DNA of 64,000 bases from Variovorax sp. KBW07 (lineage in GTDB: Bacteria > Pseudomonadota > Gammaproteobacteria > Burkholderiales > Burkholderiaceae_C). Every line of letters begins with the position of its first letter. Position 1 is the stretch's first letter. The stretch is taken from the NCBI RefSeq assembly GCF_003852515.1, contig NZ_QAJK01000044.1, forward strand, positions 33,777 to 97,776, in the 5' to 3' direction. The notes below the pieces were generated by a model. That model did not search any database and was not told the origin of the DNA. It saw nothing but the letters and a program-made list of their open reading frames with translations. Shown one piece after another: positions 1 to 8,035 of this stretch. Position numbers and translations under genes: made by a program.

Positions 1-28
1 CCGAACTGTTGGAACGTCCTTCCAAACC

Positions 29-727
29 ATGCGTTCGCACACGGCTACTTTCAACGCGGCATTGCTCTCACCTGCAGTGCGTGAGCGCTTCCAGACCCTG
101 TTTTCGGTGGCCGAGCGCAAGTCGGTTCTGGCTTGGCAGGAAGCGCCTTTGCCGCGTGCGGAAGTGGTGATCTGCGACAGCGACCTGCAGGATTTGCCGA
201 CCGAAGGCTCTTCCTGCACCGTGTTCGTCGGCACGGCCGTCGCCTCCACCCAACCCGCGGCCACCAGCGCCACGCGGCGTTTTCAGTTGATGCCGGACTT
301 CACGGTTGGCCAGTTGCTCGACACGCTCGACCGCGCCGCCGTCTGGTTGCTCGAAGTGCGCAACCAGAAGCGCATGCAACGCGCACAGGATGCCGAGTTG
401 CCGTCGTCGAGCTACCAATTGCGACGCTGGGTCACGCTTCCGGCCGAGTTGTCGACACCGGGCTACATCCGTGCAATGGCGTTGCTCACGCGCGAACCCA
501 TGTCGATGGAGCGCCTGTGCAACCACAGCGGATTGCTGGGCTGGCAGGCCCACGAGCTGCTGGCCGAGCTCAAGCGCCTGGACGTGTTGAGCGTGACCGG
601 TGCGCCGCCCCGTCGCCCCTCCGGCCAAGCAACGGCATCGAACGCCAACTCTCGCGATCGCGGCGGCTTCTTCTCCAAACTCTCGCGCTGGTTGCGGCAA
701 AGCGTCTCCGAAGCAGGGAGCCGCTGA
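29..727 (+). CDS. Hypothetical protein upstream of a small GTPase
   Basis: A 232-aa protein that I do not recognise. It has no signal peptide or membrane segment. The middle (about residues 85-190) looks like a helical, winged-helix-like fold, and the C-terminal 35 residues are basic and Ser/Arg rich. It ends within a few bases of the next gene, a Ras-like GTPase followed by roadblock proteins, so the four genes probably form one operon and this protein may be a partner or effector of the GTPase. That role is inferred from position only. The start codon is the first ATG in the window; a start further upstream outside the window cannot be excluded. Confidence 0.6.
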   Translation: MRSHTATFNAALLSPAVRERFQTLFSVAERKSVLAWQEAPLPRAEVVICDSDLQDLPTEGSSCTVFVGTAVASTQPAATSATRRFQLMPDFTVGQLLDTLDRAAVWLLEVRNQKRMQRAQDAELPSSSYQLRRWVTLPAELSTPGYIRAMALLTREPMSMERLCNHSGLLGWQAHELLAELKRLDVLSVTGAPPRRPSGQATASNANSRDRGGFFSKLSRWLRQSVSEAGSR

Positions 728-1266
728 TGTCCGTCCACTTGCGCGTTGCGCTCATGGGCCCCATGGGCATCGGAAAGACGACCGCCATCCGCACCGTGTG
801 CGGCGACCTCGCAGTCGACTGCGACGTGCCCAACCTCGACACCGCCACCCACGCCAAGGCGACCACGACCGTCGGCGCCGATTTCGGCGAAGTGGACCTG
901 GGCGATGGCGACAAGCTGCAGATCTACGGCTGCCCTGGCCAGGAACGCTTCAACTTCGTCCGGCAATGGGTGCTGTCGTCGTCGGCTGGCGTATTCGTCA
1001 TGACCGATCTGCACGAGCCCGACGCGGTGACGGAAACTGCGCGCCTGCTGGCCGAAGTGGCCAGTTGCCCATCGTCACCGCTGGCCGCTGTGCTGGTGTC
1101 GCGCCCCGCCACCCATGCGCAGATCGACGCCTTCGCGGCAGCGCTGATGCAAAGAGGCGCCGGCCTCGTGCCGGTGCTGCAGGCCGATGTCAGGGACCGG
1201 CAGCAAATGCTCGACATGCTCCAGGTGCTGGCTTCGATGCTGTCGTTGAAGGATGAAACCGTTTGA
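727..1266 (+). CDS. Small Ras-like/MglA-type GTP-binding protein
   Basis: A 179-aa P-loop GTPase. The Walker A/G1 motif GPMGIGKT is at residues 11-18, and a G3-like motif CPGQERF is at about 69-75, where the usual DxxGQ Asp is not present. No membrane segment is seen, so it is cytoplasmic. Family members of this kind act as molecular switches and commonly pair with roadblock/LC7 proteins, which serve as regulators or GAP-like partners. Two roadblock genes follow directly (the next start, TTG 1263, overlaps this stop). It may control polarity, motility or surface behaviour, but nothing in the sequence shows which. Confidence 0.8.
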   Translation: MSVHLRVALMGPMGIGKTTAIRTVCGDLAVDCDVPNLDTATHAKATTTVGADFGEVDLGDGDKLQIYGCPGQERFNFVRQWVLSSSAGVFVMTDLHEPDAVTETARLLAEVASCPSSPLAAVLVSRPATHAQIDAFAAALMQRGAGLVPVLQADVRDRQQMLDMLQVLASMLSLKDETV

Positions 1267-1661
1267 AGTTCAGATCACCCCAACTGCCCGCGCACGTCGT
1301 GCTGGGCGCACAAACCGCGCTCGATGAACTGGCCGCACCGCTGGCTGGCCTGCGGACCGCCCTGGTGGTCACGCCTGACGGATTCGAGATTGCGCAAATT
1401 CAGCGCAGCAGCCTGAACATCGCCAAGCTCGCGGCCATGACCAGTTCGCTGATGGCCATGGCGCGCGCCGTGGGCGGCGAGCTCGCTTTCACCGATTGCC
1501 GGCGCCTGGTGTTCGACGCGGAGCAAGGCACAGTGGTCGTGCAGCCCGTGGCTGCCGCGTTTCCGAGCCTGCTGTGCTTCGTGCTGGGCCCCGACGCCAC
1601 CCTTGGCCGGGCGCTGTGGACCATGGGCGAGGTCGTTACCGCGCTGCGCAAGGTCGGCTGA
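1263..1661 (+). CDS. Roadblock/LC7 domain protein (first copy)
   Basis: A 132-aa protein with a roadblock/LC7 fold: an N-terminal helix, then the strand LRTALVVTPDGFEIAQ, a helix with repeated Met/Ala (LAAMTSSLMAMARAVGGE), and C-terminal strands. It begins at TTG 1263, overlapping the GTPase stop codon, which points to translational coupling. Roadblock proteins bind small GTPases and often dimerise. A second, more diverged copy lies 100 bp downstream. The function is inferred from family and context. Confidence 0.7.
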   Translation: MKFRSPQLPAHVVLGAQTALDELAAPLAGLRTALVVTPDGFEIAQIQRSSLNIAKLAAMTSSLMAMARAVGGELAFTDCRRLVFDAEQGTVVVQPVAAAFPSLLCFVLGPDATLGRALWTMGEVVTALRKVG

Positions 1662-1764
1662 TTCATACACGCATATACATGTATGTCCGCAGCGCCGCTC
1701 GTTAGGCCGGGCTGCGGGCCTTTTTCTGCCAACGACACTTTTCTCAAACGGATTGGACTGCTAC

Positions 1765-2124
1765 ATGGCTAATTTGAACGACTCCCTCGCGCAACTGCAG
1801 AACATCGACGGCGCACTGACCGCCGCGGTGGTCGACAGCTCCAGCGGCATGGTGCTGGGCAGCGTCGGCTCGGGCGTCGACATCGAACTCGCGGCAGCGG
1901 GCAACACCGAGGTCGTGCGCGCGAAGCTCGCGACCATGAAGTCGCTCAACCTCAACGACCAGATCGACGACATCCTGATCACGCTGGGCAAGCAGTACCA
2001 CATCATCCGCCCGGTCGCGAAGAAGGAAGGCCTGTTCATCTACATCGTGCTGGACAAGGCCCGCGCCAACCTCGCACTGTCGCGCCGCAAGGTGCAGGAC
2101 GTCGAGCTGGTGCTCGAGGTCTGA
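1765..2124 (+). CDS. Roadblock/LC7 domain protein (second copy)
   Basis: A 119-aa roadblock/LC7 protein starting at ATG 1765. It shows the typical pattern: helix (NLNDSLAQLQNIDGALTAA), strand (VVDSSSGMVLGSVGS), helix with EVVRAK, strand (DDILITLGKQYHIIRPV), and a final helix. It is separated from the first copy by about 100 bp that hold a weak GC-rich hairpin, so it may be expressed at a different level. A strong terminator at 2151-2173 ends the unit. It is a probable partner of the GTPase at 727-1266. Confidence 0.75.
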   Translation: MANLNDSLAQLQNIDGALTAAVVDSSSGMVLGSVGSGVDIELAAAGNTEVVRAKLATMKSLNLNDQIDDILITLGKQYHIIRPVAKKEGLFIYIVLDKARANLALSRRKVQDVELVLEV

Positions 2125-2150
2125 ATCAGGCCATGTGAATGTGAATCCGG

Positions 2151-2173
2151 AGCCGCCCGCGGGGCGGCTTTTT
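2151..2173 (+). terminator. Rho-independent terminator of the GTPase/roadblock operon
   Basis: A perfect 8-bp stem (AGCCGCCC/GGGCGGCT) with a 3-nt loop and a following T-run, 27 bp after the second roadblock stop codon. Confidence 0.85.
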
Positions 2174-2215
2174 CATGCCTGCTCGATGCCTGGCTCGCCA
2201 GGACCGGCAGGTTAT

Positions 2216-2455
2216 TTATCTGGACTGCTTTTCGGGAACGATCTCGGCGGCGGACGGCGAGAACATGCCGTGCCTCAGGGTCCAGATACAAGCGCCCAGG
2301 CGAAGCAGCTTTTCCACCCTGCTGTCGTAGAGCTCACTTTCGGCGTCCTCTTGCTCGATCAGGTCGGCGATGCAGGCAAAGGCATCCGCGGGCGTGAAGC
2401 CGAGGCCCGAACGCGCCATTTCGATGGTTGTCGCCAGAACCTCGGTTTTCTTCAT
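2216..2455 (-). CDS. Small hypothetical protein
   Basis: A 79-aa, acidic, largely helical protein beginning MKKTEVLATT; an ATG three codons upstream (2464) is an alternative start. The central part (TPADAFACIADLIEQEDAESELYD) looks like a real coding sequence rather than a shadow ORF. No known domain is recognised. It faces the roadblock operon convergently. Confidence 0.45.
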   Translation of the reverse strand: MKKTEVLATTIEMARSGLGFTPADAFACIADLIEQEDAESELYDSRVEKLLRLGACIWTLRHGMFSPSAAEIVPEKQSR

Positions 2456-2541
2456 GTCGGGCATTCCAGGTCAATGCTGTTTCATTCCTTGCGCCGGAGA
2501 TGGCGAAAGACCCGGCACACCCTGATGATTGATCGATTCGA

Positions 2542-2772
2542 TCAGCCGCGTGGTCCGGAAACCCACTCCCTGACGAAGTGATAGGCACGGATGCGCGCAC
2601 GTTCGAAGGCACCGTCCCAGGTCAGCTGCTGCGTGATCACGAGCGCGCATTTCTGGACGCCGCTCAGGCTCAGCTTGGCGACCCCAGCGTAGGAGCCGTG
2701 GAGTGTACGAACGATTTCGAAATCCGCGGTCCAGCCGTCGGGCAATTCAAAGGCGTGTGAAGGTGCTTGCAT
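2542..2772 (-). CDS. Small hypothetical protein
   Basis: A 76-aa protein with a plausible alternating beta pattern (FELPDGWTADFEIVRTLHGSYAG) and a C-terminal helix. It has no recognised domain, signal peptide or membrane segment. It lies on the same strand as the 79-aa gene downstream and may be co-transcribed with it. Coding status is judged on residue composition only. Confidence 0.45.
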   Translation of the reverse strand: MQAPSHAFELPDGWTADFEIVRTLHGSYAGVAKLSLSGVQKCALVITQQLTWDGAFERARIRAYHFVREWVSGPRG

Positions 2773-3085
2773 GATGCAGCAAGGTTAAGCCGGGTGGCCC
2801 TGCTGCACATAGGAACTACTACACAGGTATTAACAATGTTTCGAGAATGTTAGCAACGGGGAGGGGCGGCTCTCAAAGCGTGCTCAAGACGCGACGACCG
2901 CTTGCGGCGCGCGAGCAGCGTGCGTTCATTTGCCGTAGTCGGGTGCGCAGTGCTCAAGTCGTTGCAGCTGATAACCAGATGCGAGTTTCACGCCGGTGAC
3001 TATGACTCTGGTGCGCTGAGGGTTAACGCAACCTCCCTGCAATGTCCAACGTGACAATGCCCGGTTTTCCGTCCAGCAGAAGACC
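2773..3085. other. Intergenic region, no gene seen
   Basis: 313 bp without a convincing reading frame. It marks the change from the roadblock neighbourhood to accessory DNA. It is somewhat less GC-rich than its surroundings. I see no terminator or operator that I can support. Confidence 0.5.
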
Positions 3086-3397
3086 GTGATAACAAAAACC
3101 TCTGCCCTCTCCGGCGCGTTGCTCGACTACTGGGTCGCAAAGGCCGAGAACCGCCCATCCGAAACCGAATTCGCACCGTCCTCGAACTGGGGGCATGGCG
3201 GCCCCATCCTGGAACGGGAAGGCATTCACGTTGCCCCCATGCCCGCAAGAAATGGGACCTGGTGCGCAATCTCTCTTGGCAAGCTGCAGGAGCGGCCCGG
3301 CGGAATTCGAGGCACTTGGGTAGAAGGTCCAACGCTCCTGGTGGCAGGAATGCGGGCCTACGTGGCAGCGAAGTTCGGCCCCACGGTCGACGCCTGA
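3086..3397 (+). CDS. DUF2591-like phage protein (outside the prophage)
   Basis: A 103-aa protein with the signature ALLDYWVAKAE near the N-terminus, SSNWGHGGPILEREGI in the middle, and a C-terminal helix ending MRAYVAAKFG. The same motif order occurs in the prophage gene at 33336-33680 (GALLDYWAMRA, SENWAQAGPIIEREKI, MRAYVASKFG). These small proteins are common in temperate phages, and their function is unknown to me. Finding one 4 kb outside attL suggests that this stretch carries leftover phage DNA. Confidence 0.65.
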   Translation: MITKTSALSGALLDYWVAKAENRPSETEFAPSSNWGHGGPILEREGIHVAPMPARNGTWCAISLGKLQERPGGIRGTWVEGPTLLVAGMRAYVAAKFGPTVDA

Positions 3398-3740
3398 CTG
3401 GCGTTTCGCCGCAGGCGAGCAACAGCGCGAGCAAGCAATGCTTTGCGCCGGGGGGCTGAATTCGCCCATCATGATTAGGCGCGCTGCAGGTCACTCAGCC
3501 CCCGGGACCTCGCCGGCCCAGCTGTCTTTCGCCCGGAAACCGAGCGGTACCTTGCCATGCTGCTGGCCGATTTACACTCCCTCTTTGCGCAACAAAACAA
3601 CTTATCTGCCTGCCTCGTGAAGGCAGAAAGTGCAGTCAGGCCGGCAAGGCCACCACTGCGAGCAAGCCTAGAAGCTTTGTCAGTGGCACGTACACAGCGT
3701 TGCTGACATATTTCGAGCATCGAATTCGGGAGCCGTCCTC
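3398..3740. other. Intergenic region, no gene seen
   Basis: 343 bp upstream of the acyltransferase. Short overlapping ORFs exist on both strands, but none has a ribosome binding site and a plausible composition together. A GGGAG at 3728-3732 may be the ribosome binding site of the following gene. Confidence 0.45.
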
Positions 3741-5645
3741 ATTTCCGCCACCAAGTATCGGCCAGACATCGATGGCTTGAGAGCCGTAGCAGTGCTCGCG
3801 GTAGTCGTATTTCACGCCTTTCCCCAGTTGCTCCCAGGCGGCTTTGTGGGTGTTGACGTGTTCTTCGTGATATCGGGTTTTTTGATCAGCACGATCATCC
3901 TGAAAGGCACTGCGGACGGCACCTTCAGCTATCGAGACTTCTACGGCCGCCGTTTGCGTCGCATCGGGCCCGCCCTGGCCGTGGTACTGCTGGCCGCCAT
4001 GATCGGCGGTTGGTTCATCCTGGGGTGGCGCGACTATCAGAACCTTGGGCGCCATGCGCTCGGTGGTGCAGGGTTTGTATCCAATTTTCTGCTTTGGCGT
4101 GAGGCGGGTTACTTTGACGCGAGCGCCGAAACCAAGCCTCTCCTGCACCTCTGGTCACTCGCAATCGAAGAACAGTTCTACATCGTTTGGCCCTTGCTTT
4201 TGGGCATTGCCTGGCGTCGACGATGGGCGCCGGGAAGACTGATAGCAGGGCTCGCAGCAGCTTCATTTGTTGCGAATGTGCTGGTTGCGTACACCTTTTC
4301 GGACGCAGCGTTCTACTCTCCGCTTACACGCTTCTGGGAGCTGTTGGTCGGCGCCGGACTCGCCTGGTGGACCATTCGACGGCCCAACGATCTCGCGACA
4401 GCCAGTTCAGCGAGGGCGGGGATTGGTGCGGCGTTGCTGCTGGCCGCGCTGATCTTGATCGACCGTTCGAAGGCCTTTCCCGGCTGGTGGGCGCTGCTGC
4501 CGGTCGCTGGGACCGCGCTTCTGATTTCCGCGGGCCCAGCCGCGTGGGTCAATGCACGCGTGCTTTCAAACCCGGTTGCGGTGTGGATCGGGAAGATCAG
4601 CTACCCCTTGTACCTCTGGCATTGGCCGATCCTGTCGATGGCTCTAATTGCCAACAGCCTCCAGCCACTGCCGCCAGCCTGGAGGGTTGCGATAGTCGCC
4701 TCGTCTATCGCCCTCGCCTGGCTGACCTACATGCTGGTCGAGCGTCCGATACGGTTCTCCGGGCGGCTCGCGACTGGCACGCTGGCGAGCGCGGGCTGCC
4801 TCGTTGCTGCTATGGCGGCAACGGTGTATTTGCTCTCCGGGTTTCCCGCTCGACAGATCAATGGCGATGCCGCCATGGCATATATCAAACGCTATGACGA
4901 CTTCAAGCGTGGCCTCGGTGCGTTCTACCCCTTCGAATGCGATTTCTACGCAGAGGACTCAGCTGGTGGAAAGGCAGCTCTCGCACCTGCGTGCACGGAT
5001 CCCAAGGGAGGGCCGGATCTTGTGTTGCTGTGGGGAGATTCGCATGCTCAAGCACTGTCGTGGGGTATCAGACAAGTGCTGCCGCCCTCAGCACGGCTTG
5101 CACAGATCACAACGAGCGGTTGCAGACCGACAAGCCTCGATGATGCGAGTAACGGCGGGCCCGCCAAGCTGGCCTGCGCCAAGAGCACCGCGCTGGCCCG
5201 CAAGTTCATTGAGGAGCACCGGCCAAAGAAGGTGATCGCTGCTCAGCGCGAAGAGCACGAAAAAGCCGATTGGCTGGCACTGACCCACTTTGTTGCTGAG
5301 AACGGGGGGGAGCTGCTTGTCATGGGGCCAGTTCCCCAGTGGTACCCCGCACTCCCAGTGATCATCGCGAACTACAAGGGGCCACCACGCGACTACGTCG
5401 CAGAAGGGCTTATGGCGACCGTTGTCGCCTCTGACCAGGCCATGAAGACGAAGTACCGATCCTCACCTGTGCGCTATGTATCGATCATGGATGCAATGTG
5501 CAGTGCTGACGGCTGCAGATCGACCATCGACACTCCTGACCCAATCAACCTGACGGTGATGGATTACGGACATCTCACCCCGGCTGCTTCAGTGTTCGTA
5601 GCGAATACGGTTCTGCGGCCATTTCTGCAGCAGCAAGCACCCTAA
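3741..5645 (+). CDS. Acyltransferase 3 (OafA-like) with C-terminal SGNH domain
   Basis: An inner-membrane O-acyltransferase of about 634 aa. The N-terminal half carries the family signature YRPDIDGLRAVAVLAVVVFH, then FVGVDVFFVISGF and LLHLWSLAIEEQFYIVWPL, and about ten hydrophobic segments. The C-terminal half is a periplasmic SGNH-type domain with GDSHA (about residue 435) and a late DYGHLT motif that supplies the second catalytic pair. Such fusions acetylate lipopolysaccharide, capsule or peptidoglycan sugars. The first ATG/GTG/TTG in frame is TTG 3777, but the signature begins upstream at 3756, so translation must start earlier. ATT 3741, preceded by GGGAG, is the best candidate I see; an in-frame stop lies at 3669. 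It is a probable transferred surface-modification gene. Confidence 0.85.
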   Translation: MSATKYRPDIDGLRAVAVLAVVVFHAFPQLLPGGFVGVDVFFVISGFLISTIILKGTADGTFSYRDFYGRRLRRIGPALAVVLLAAMIGGWFILGWRDYQNLGRHALGGAGFVSNFLLWREAGYFDASAETKPLLHLWSLAIEEQFYIVWPLLLGIAWRRRWAPGRLIAGLAAASFVANVLVAYTFSDAAFYSPLTRFWELLVGAGLAWWTIRRPNDLATASSARAGIGAALLLAALILIDRSKAFPGWWALLPVAGTALLISAGPAAWVNARVLSNPVAVWIGKISYPLYLWHWPILSMALIANSLQPLPPAWRVAIVASSIALAWLTYMLVERPIRFSGRLATGTLASAGCLVAAMAATVYLLSGFPARQINGDAAMAYIKRYDDFKRGLGAFYPFECDFYAEDSAGGKAALAPACTDPKGGPDLVLLWGDSHAQALSWGIRQVLPPSARLAQITTSGCRPTSLDDASNGGPAKLACAKSTALARKFIEEHRPKKVIAAQREEHEKADWLALTHFVAENGGELLVMGPVPQWYPALPVIIANYKGPPRDYVAEGLMATVVASDQAMKTKYRSSPVRYVSIMDAMCSADGCRSTIDTPDPINLTVMDYGHLTPAASVFVANTVLRPFLQQQAP

Positions 5646-5907
5646 GCACATCCCCAGCCTGTAGACAGGTGATGTGGCCATGGCACCGGCCTACCTGAAA
5701 TGGCCTGCGGCGTACCGCCGGCCAGCGCATTCCAACGCGTCGCAAAGTGGCAGAGAACACGCGGAGCGTGCTAGCGGCCACTGATGACATGGAGGTGACG
5801 CCCCGCATTGAAATAAAAAGTTCACATTCCCAAACCCTGTCACGTTACATTTGCTCGCCTTTCGACCTCGCGTGAGGAAGGCAACTTATGTGTTGCAGGC
5901 CCAGGAA

Positions 5908-6756
5908 ATGAACGCTCTCAAGAATTCTTATGCCGCACTGGCCATTCTGCTCTTCTGCTCCTCAGCCACGGCGTTCCAATGGCCGGAGAACAAGAAGAGC
6001 GCTGTCAGCCTGACTTCCGATGACGGATGGAACTCCCAACTCCTTCAAGCGGACATCCTGGACGCCCGAGGGATAAAGGGCACCTTTTACCTCACCGTTG
6101 TAGGCATGGGCATGGCGCGTGTCGCGGCCCATGCAAAAAAGTGGGCCAAGGTCCACCGGCGCGGACACGAGGTGGGAAATCACTCTTTCTCGCACTGGGA
6201 CGACCGGGTCCTGGCAACGAAAACAAAGCACGACATTGCGGACGACGTCGGCAACATGGAGGCGTGGCTGTTGCAACACGTCTATGGCAACGTGCCCGTT
6301 GATCACACCTTCGCCTACCCCCAGGGCAACGGCACGGTGGGATCGCAGGAGATTGACGAACGCAAGCAGGCCGGCGCATGCGAATACGAGCGGCTTTTGT
6401 CCCCCATGGTCTCGGGGGCGCGCACTCTGGGGTCCGGAGAAAACCGACCCGAGATGATCGCCAGGCGCCGCTTCAGCATCAGCGGCATTGCGATCGACGG
6501 GGACGACGAAACCGCGTTCAACCGGGCCAAGAAAGCCATCGACAACGGCATCACAAAGGGCACCTGGACGGTTGCGGTCTTTCACTCTCTCGGTGACGAG
6601 GGTGACGGCTACTCGATCAGCCGGGCGGCGTACACACGGATTGCCGACTACCTGGTCTTGCGCCGGGCCGATCTCTATATCGCGCCCGTCGTCACAGTGA
6701 AGAATCACATCGTCGCCAACACACCGCGTGCCGACTCGGCTTGCGCGCTCCAGTGA
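5908..6756 (+). CDS. Secreted polysaccharide deacetylase (NodB fold)
   Basis: A 282-aa protein starting at ATG 5908 after an AGGAA ribosome binding site. The first 22 residues are a signal peptide (MNALKNSYAALAILLFCSS, cleavage after ATA). NodB motifs are clear: the metal-binding SDDG in VSLTSDDGWN, GIKGTFYL, and the HxxxH-type motif HEVGNHSFSHWD. The family removes N-acetyl or O-acyl groups from polysaccharides in the periplasm or outside the cell. The neighbouring acyltransferase adds acyl groups, so the pair may tune the same surface glycan, although they are separated by about 260 bp and may not be one operon. Confidence 0.85.
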   Translation: MNALKNSYAALAILLFCSSATAFQWPENKKSAVSLTSDDGWNSQLLQADILDARGIKGTFYLTVVGMGMARVAAHAKKWAKVHRRGHEVGNHSFSHWDDRVLATKTKHDIADDVGNMEAWLLQHVYGNVPVDHTFAYPQGNGTVGSQEIDERKQAGACEYERLLSPMVSGARTLGSGENRPEMIARRRFSISGIAIDGDDETAFNRAKKAIDNGITKGTWTVAVFHSLGDEGDGYSISRAAYTRIADYLVLRRADLYIAPVVTVKNHIVANTPRADSACALQ

Positions 6757-6941
6757 GCTTTGCACCGCCCTCAGCTACGAGCGGATCAAGGTGTGCATCA
6801 CTGCAACTTGACCCCTGGTCGCAGCTCCATGCCGACCCGCTGTGTTAGGTGTCCCCGCAACTTATGGGGCGTCCAGCGCGAGTGTCTTCAGAATTCGGTT
6901 GCCAATGCGCCCAAGCCTTGCCCGTGTTCTCGTCATAGAGA

Positions 6942-7153
6942 CCGGCCTACATTGCCAAGCTGCTCGGCCACAAGACGACCGAAGTCGTTACCAGGCACCA
7001 CGGGCGCTGGGTGGAGCAAGGCTTGGCCATAGGCTCACATGCCGTCGACCAGACGCCGGGCACCGCCCGGCTGTTTTCGCCTGTTGGCGCCGGCGAACGG
7101 CCCCTTGCGTGCGAAACACGTGCGAATCGAACGCCAATAAGGGACGGTTTGAG
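6942..7153 (+). pseudogene. 3' remnant of a tyrosine integrase from an earlier element
   Basis: From 6942 to about 7026 the sequence is roughly 90% identical by eye to the 3' part of the prophage integrase (43863 onward). It encodes AYIAKLLGHKTTE and then RHHGRWVEQG, where the active integrase has RHYGRW: the catalytic Tyr is replaced by His. Similarity fades and returns at 7109-7153, which matches the end of the integrase gene and its downstream GGGACGGTT stretch. No 5' part exists. It sits just outside attL in the same orientation as the intact integrase, as expected for the right end of an older element that used the same ssrA site. Confidence 0.8.
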
Positions 7154-7157
7154 AGTC

Positions 7158-7195
7158 CCGCCGCCAATGGTCTTTCATTGGCGGCGGTTGTTTTT
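7158..7195 (+). terminator. Strong hairpin terminator next to attL
   Basis: A perfect 12-bp inverted repeat (7158-7169 with 7176-7187), a 6-nt loop, and TTGTTTTT on the plus strand. It lies directly after the integrase remnant and ends 2 bp before the att repeat. It probably ended the lost integrase transcript. Confidence 0.8.
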
Positions 7196-7196
7196 G

Positions 7197-7225
7197 ATGG
7201 TGGAGCTGGGGGGATTTGAACCCCC
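7197..7225. repeat. attL core (29-bp copy of the ssrA 3' end)
   Basis: Identical to 44129-44157 and equal to the last bases of tmRNA (acceptor stem, T-arm and CCA). Here it is not attached to a tmRNA body, so it is the host-side leftover of the integration event. Confidence 0.9.
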
Positions 7226-7280
7226 TGGCAATCGCCCGCACAGCCTTTATCCATGCGGGTTTCGGATTTCCTGGGGCGCC

Positions 7281-7300
7281 GCGTGTGAAAAATGAGTGAA
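7281..7300. repeat. 20-bp repeat shared with the integrase 3' end
   Basis: Twenty bases identical to 44030-44049 (the last codons of the integrase gene). It lies 55 bp inside attL, while its partner lies 79 bp inside attR. This could be a pair of arm-type integrase binding sites or a scar of an earlier recombination. Confidence 0.6.
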
Positions 7301-7404
7301 TCCGCGCGGTGCTTTCAACCCATCTATTTGCTGGCACGACATCCCGCGCTTCGCTGGTTAGGATGGGCGGCTAAGTATCAACTTGCCGACACCAACATAC
7401 GAAC

Positions 7405-7887
7405 ATGTCCCAAACCTTTTCAATACGGCTGCTACTAGCCGGCCAAGATGATCTGATCTGCGAGGTGAGGGAGGCAGAAACTAAGAGGCTCAAAACGCTA
7501 CTCGGGGATGACGACTTCGCGGACTGCTTCTTTTGGTTTGACACCATTGATGGCAGAAGCATCGTGATAAATACAGAACACATTCAAGGGGTGCGGTATT
7601 TATGGGACTTCACACCAGGTATCCCAGACTCCCGAATCGACGACAGCTACGAGTTTCTGATAGCGCTTGTCGGCAAAGAACCACTAAAGGAATCGCCGAG
7701 CGAAGATCCGAGGGACATGTATACGCTGTTCTGGGAGCTTGAGCTAGGAGGCATGAAGACGGTGACCTTCATCGACGTAGACGGCGAACCATTTACCCTG
7801 ATGCCGAAGCAGGTCGTGTATTTGTCAGCGCCCAAAGAAGTTATTGACGAAGGCAGACGCCAAGTAGAAAAAGAGGACGAGCTCTGA
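7405..7887 (+). CDS. Unknown acidic protein in the low-GC cassette
   Basis: A 160-aa soluble acidic protein that I do not recognise. The first half alternates strands and helices (FSIRLLLAGQDDLICEVREAE, then FADCFFWFDTIDGRSIVINTEHIQGVRYLW), and the second half contains FWELELGGMKTVTFIDVDGEPFTLMPKQVVYLSAP. There is no signal peptide or membrane segment. Base composition is clearly lower in GC than the phage genes and matches the Kiwa-like pair that it faces, so it probably arrived with them. A role in defence or toxin neutralisation is possible but is only a guess from position. Confidence 0.65.
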   Translation: MSQTFSIRLLLAGQDDLICEVREAETKRLKTLLGDDDFADCFFWFDTIDGRSIVINTEHIQGVRYLWDFTPGIPDSRIDDSYEFLIALVGKEPLKESPSEDPRDMYTLFWELELGGMKTVTFIDVDGEPFTLMPKQVVYLSAPKEVIDEGRRQVEKEDEL

Positions 7888-8035
7888 AGCCAATCGAGAT
7901 AGCTTGTCGAGCCTGCACAACTGGGCGACGGACTCGCGCCAACCGAGCAACTTGACTTCGACTTTAAGCACGACCTTGCAGAAACCTATCGTTCACAAAT
8001 CTACGCGGCACATCAATCAATTGCTCGAATTCCCG

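Noticed and set aside
7198-7232. Possible tRNA or second tmRNA at attL
   Set aside because: Only the 3' end is present; no acceptor 5' strand, tag frame or anticodon arm follows. It is the att repeat.
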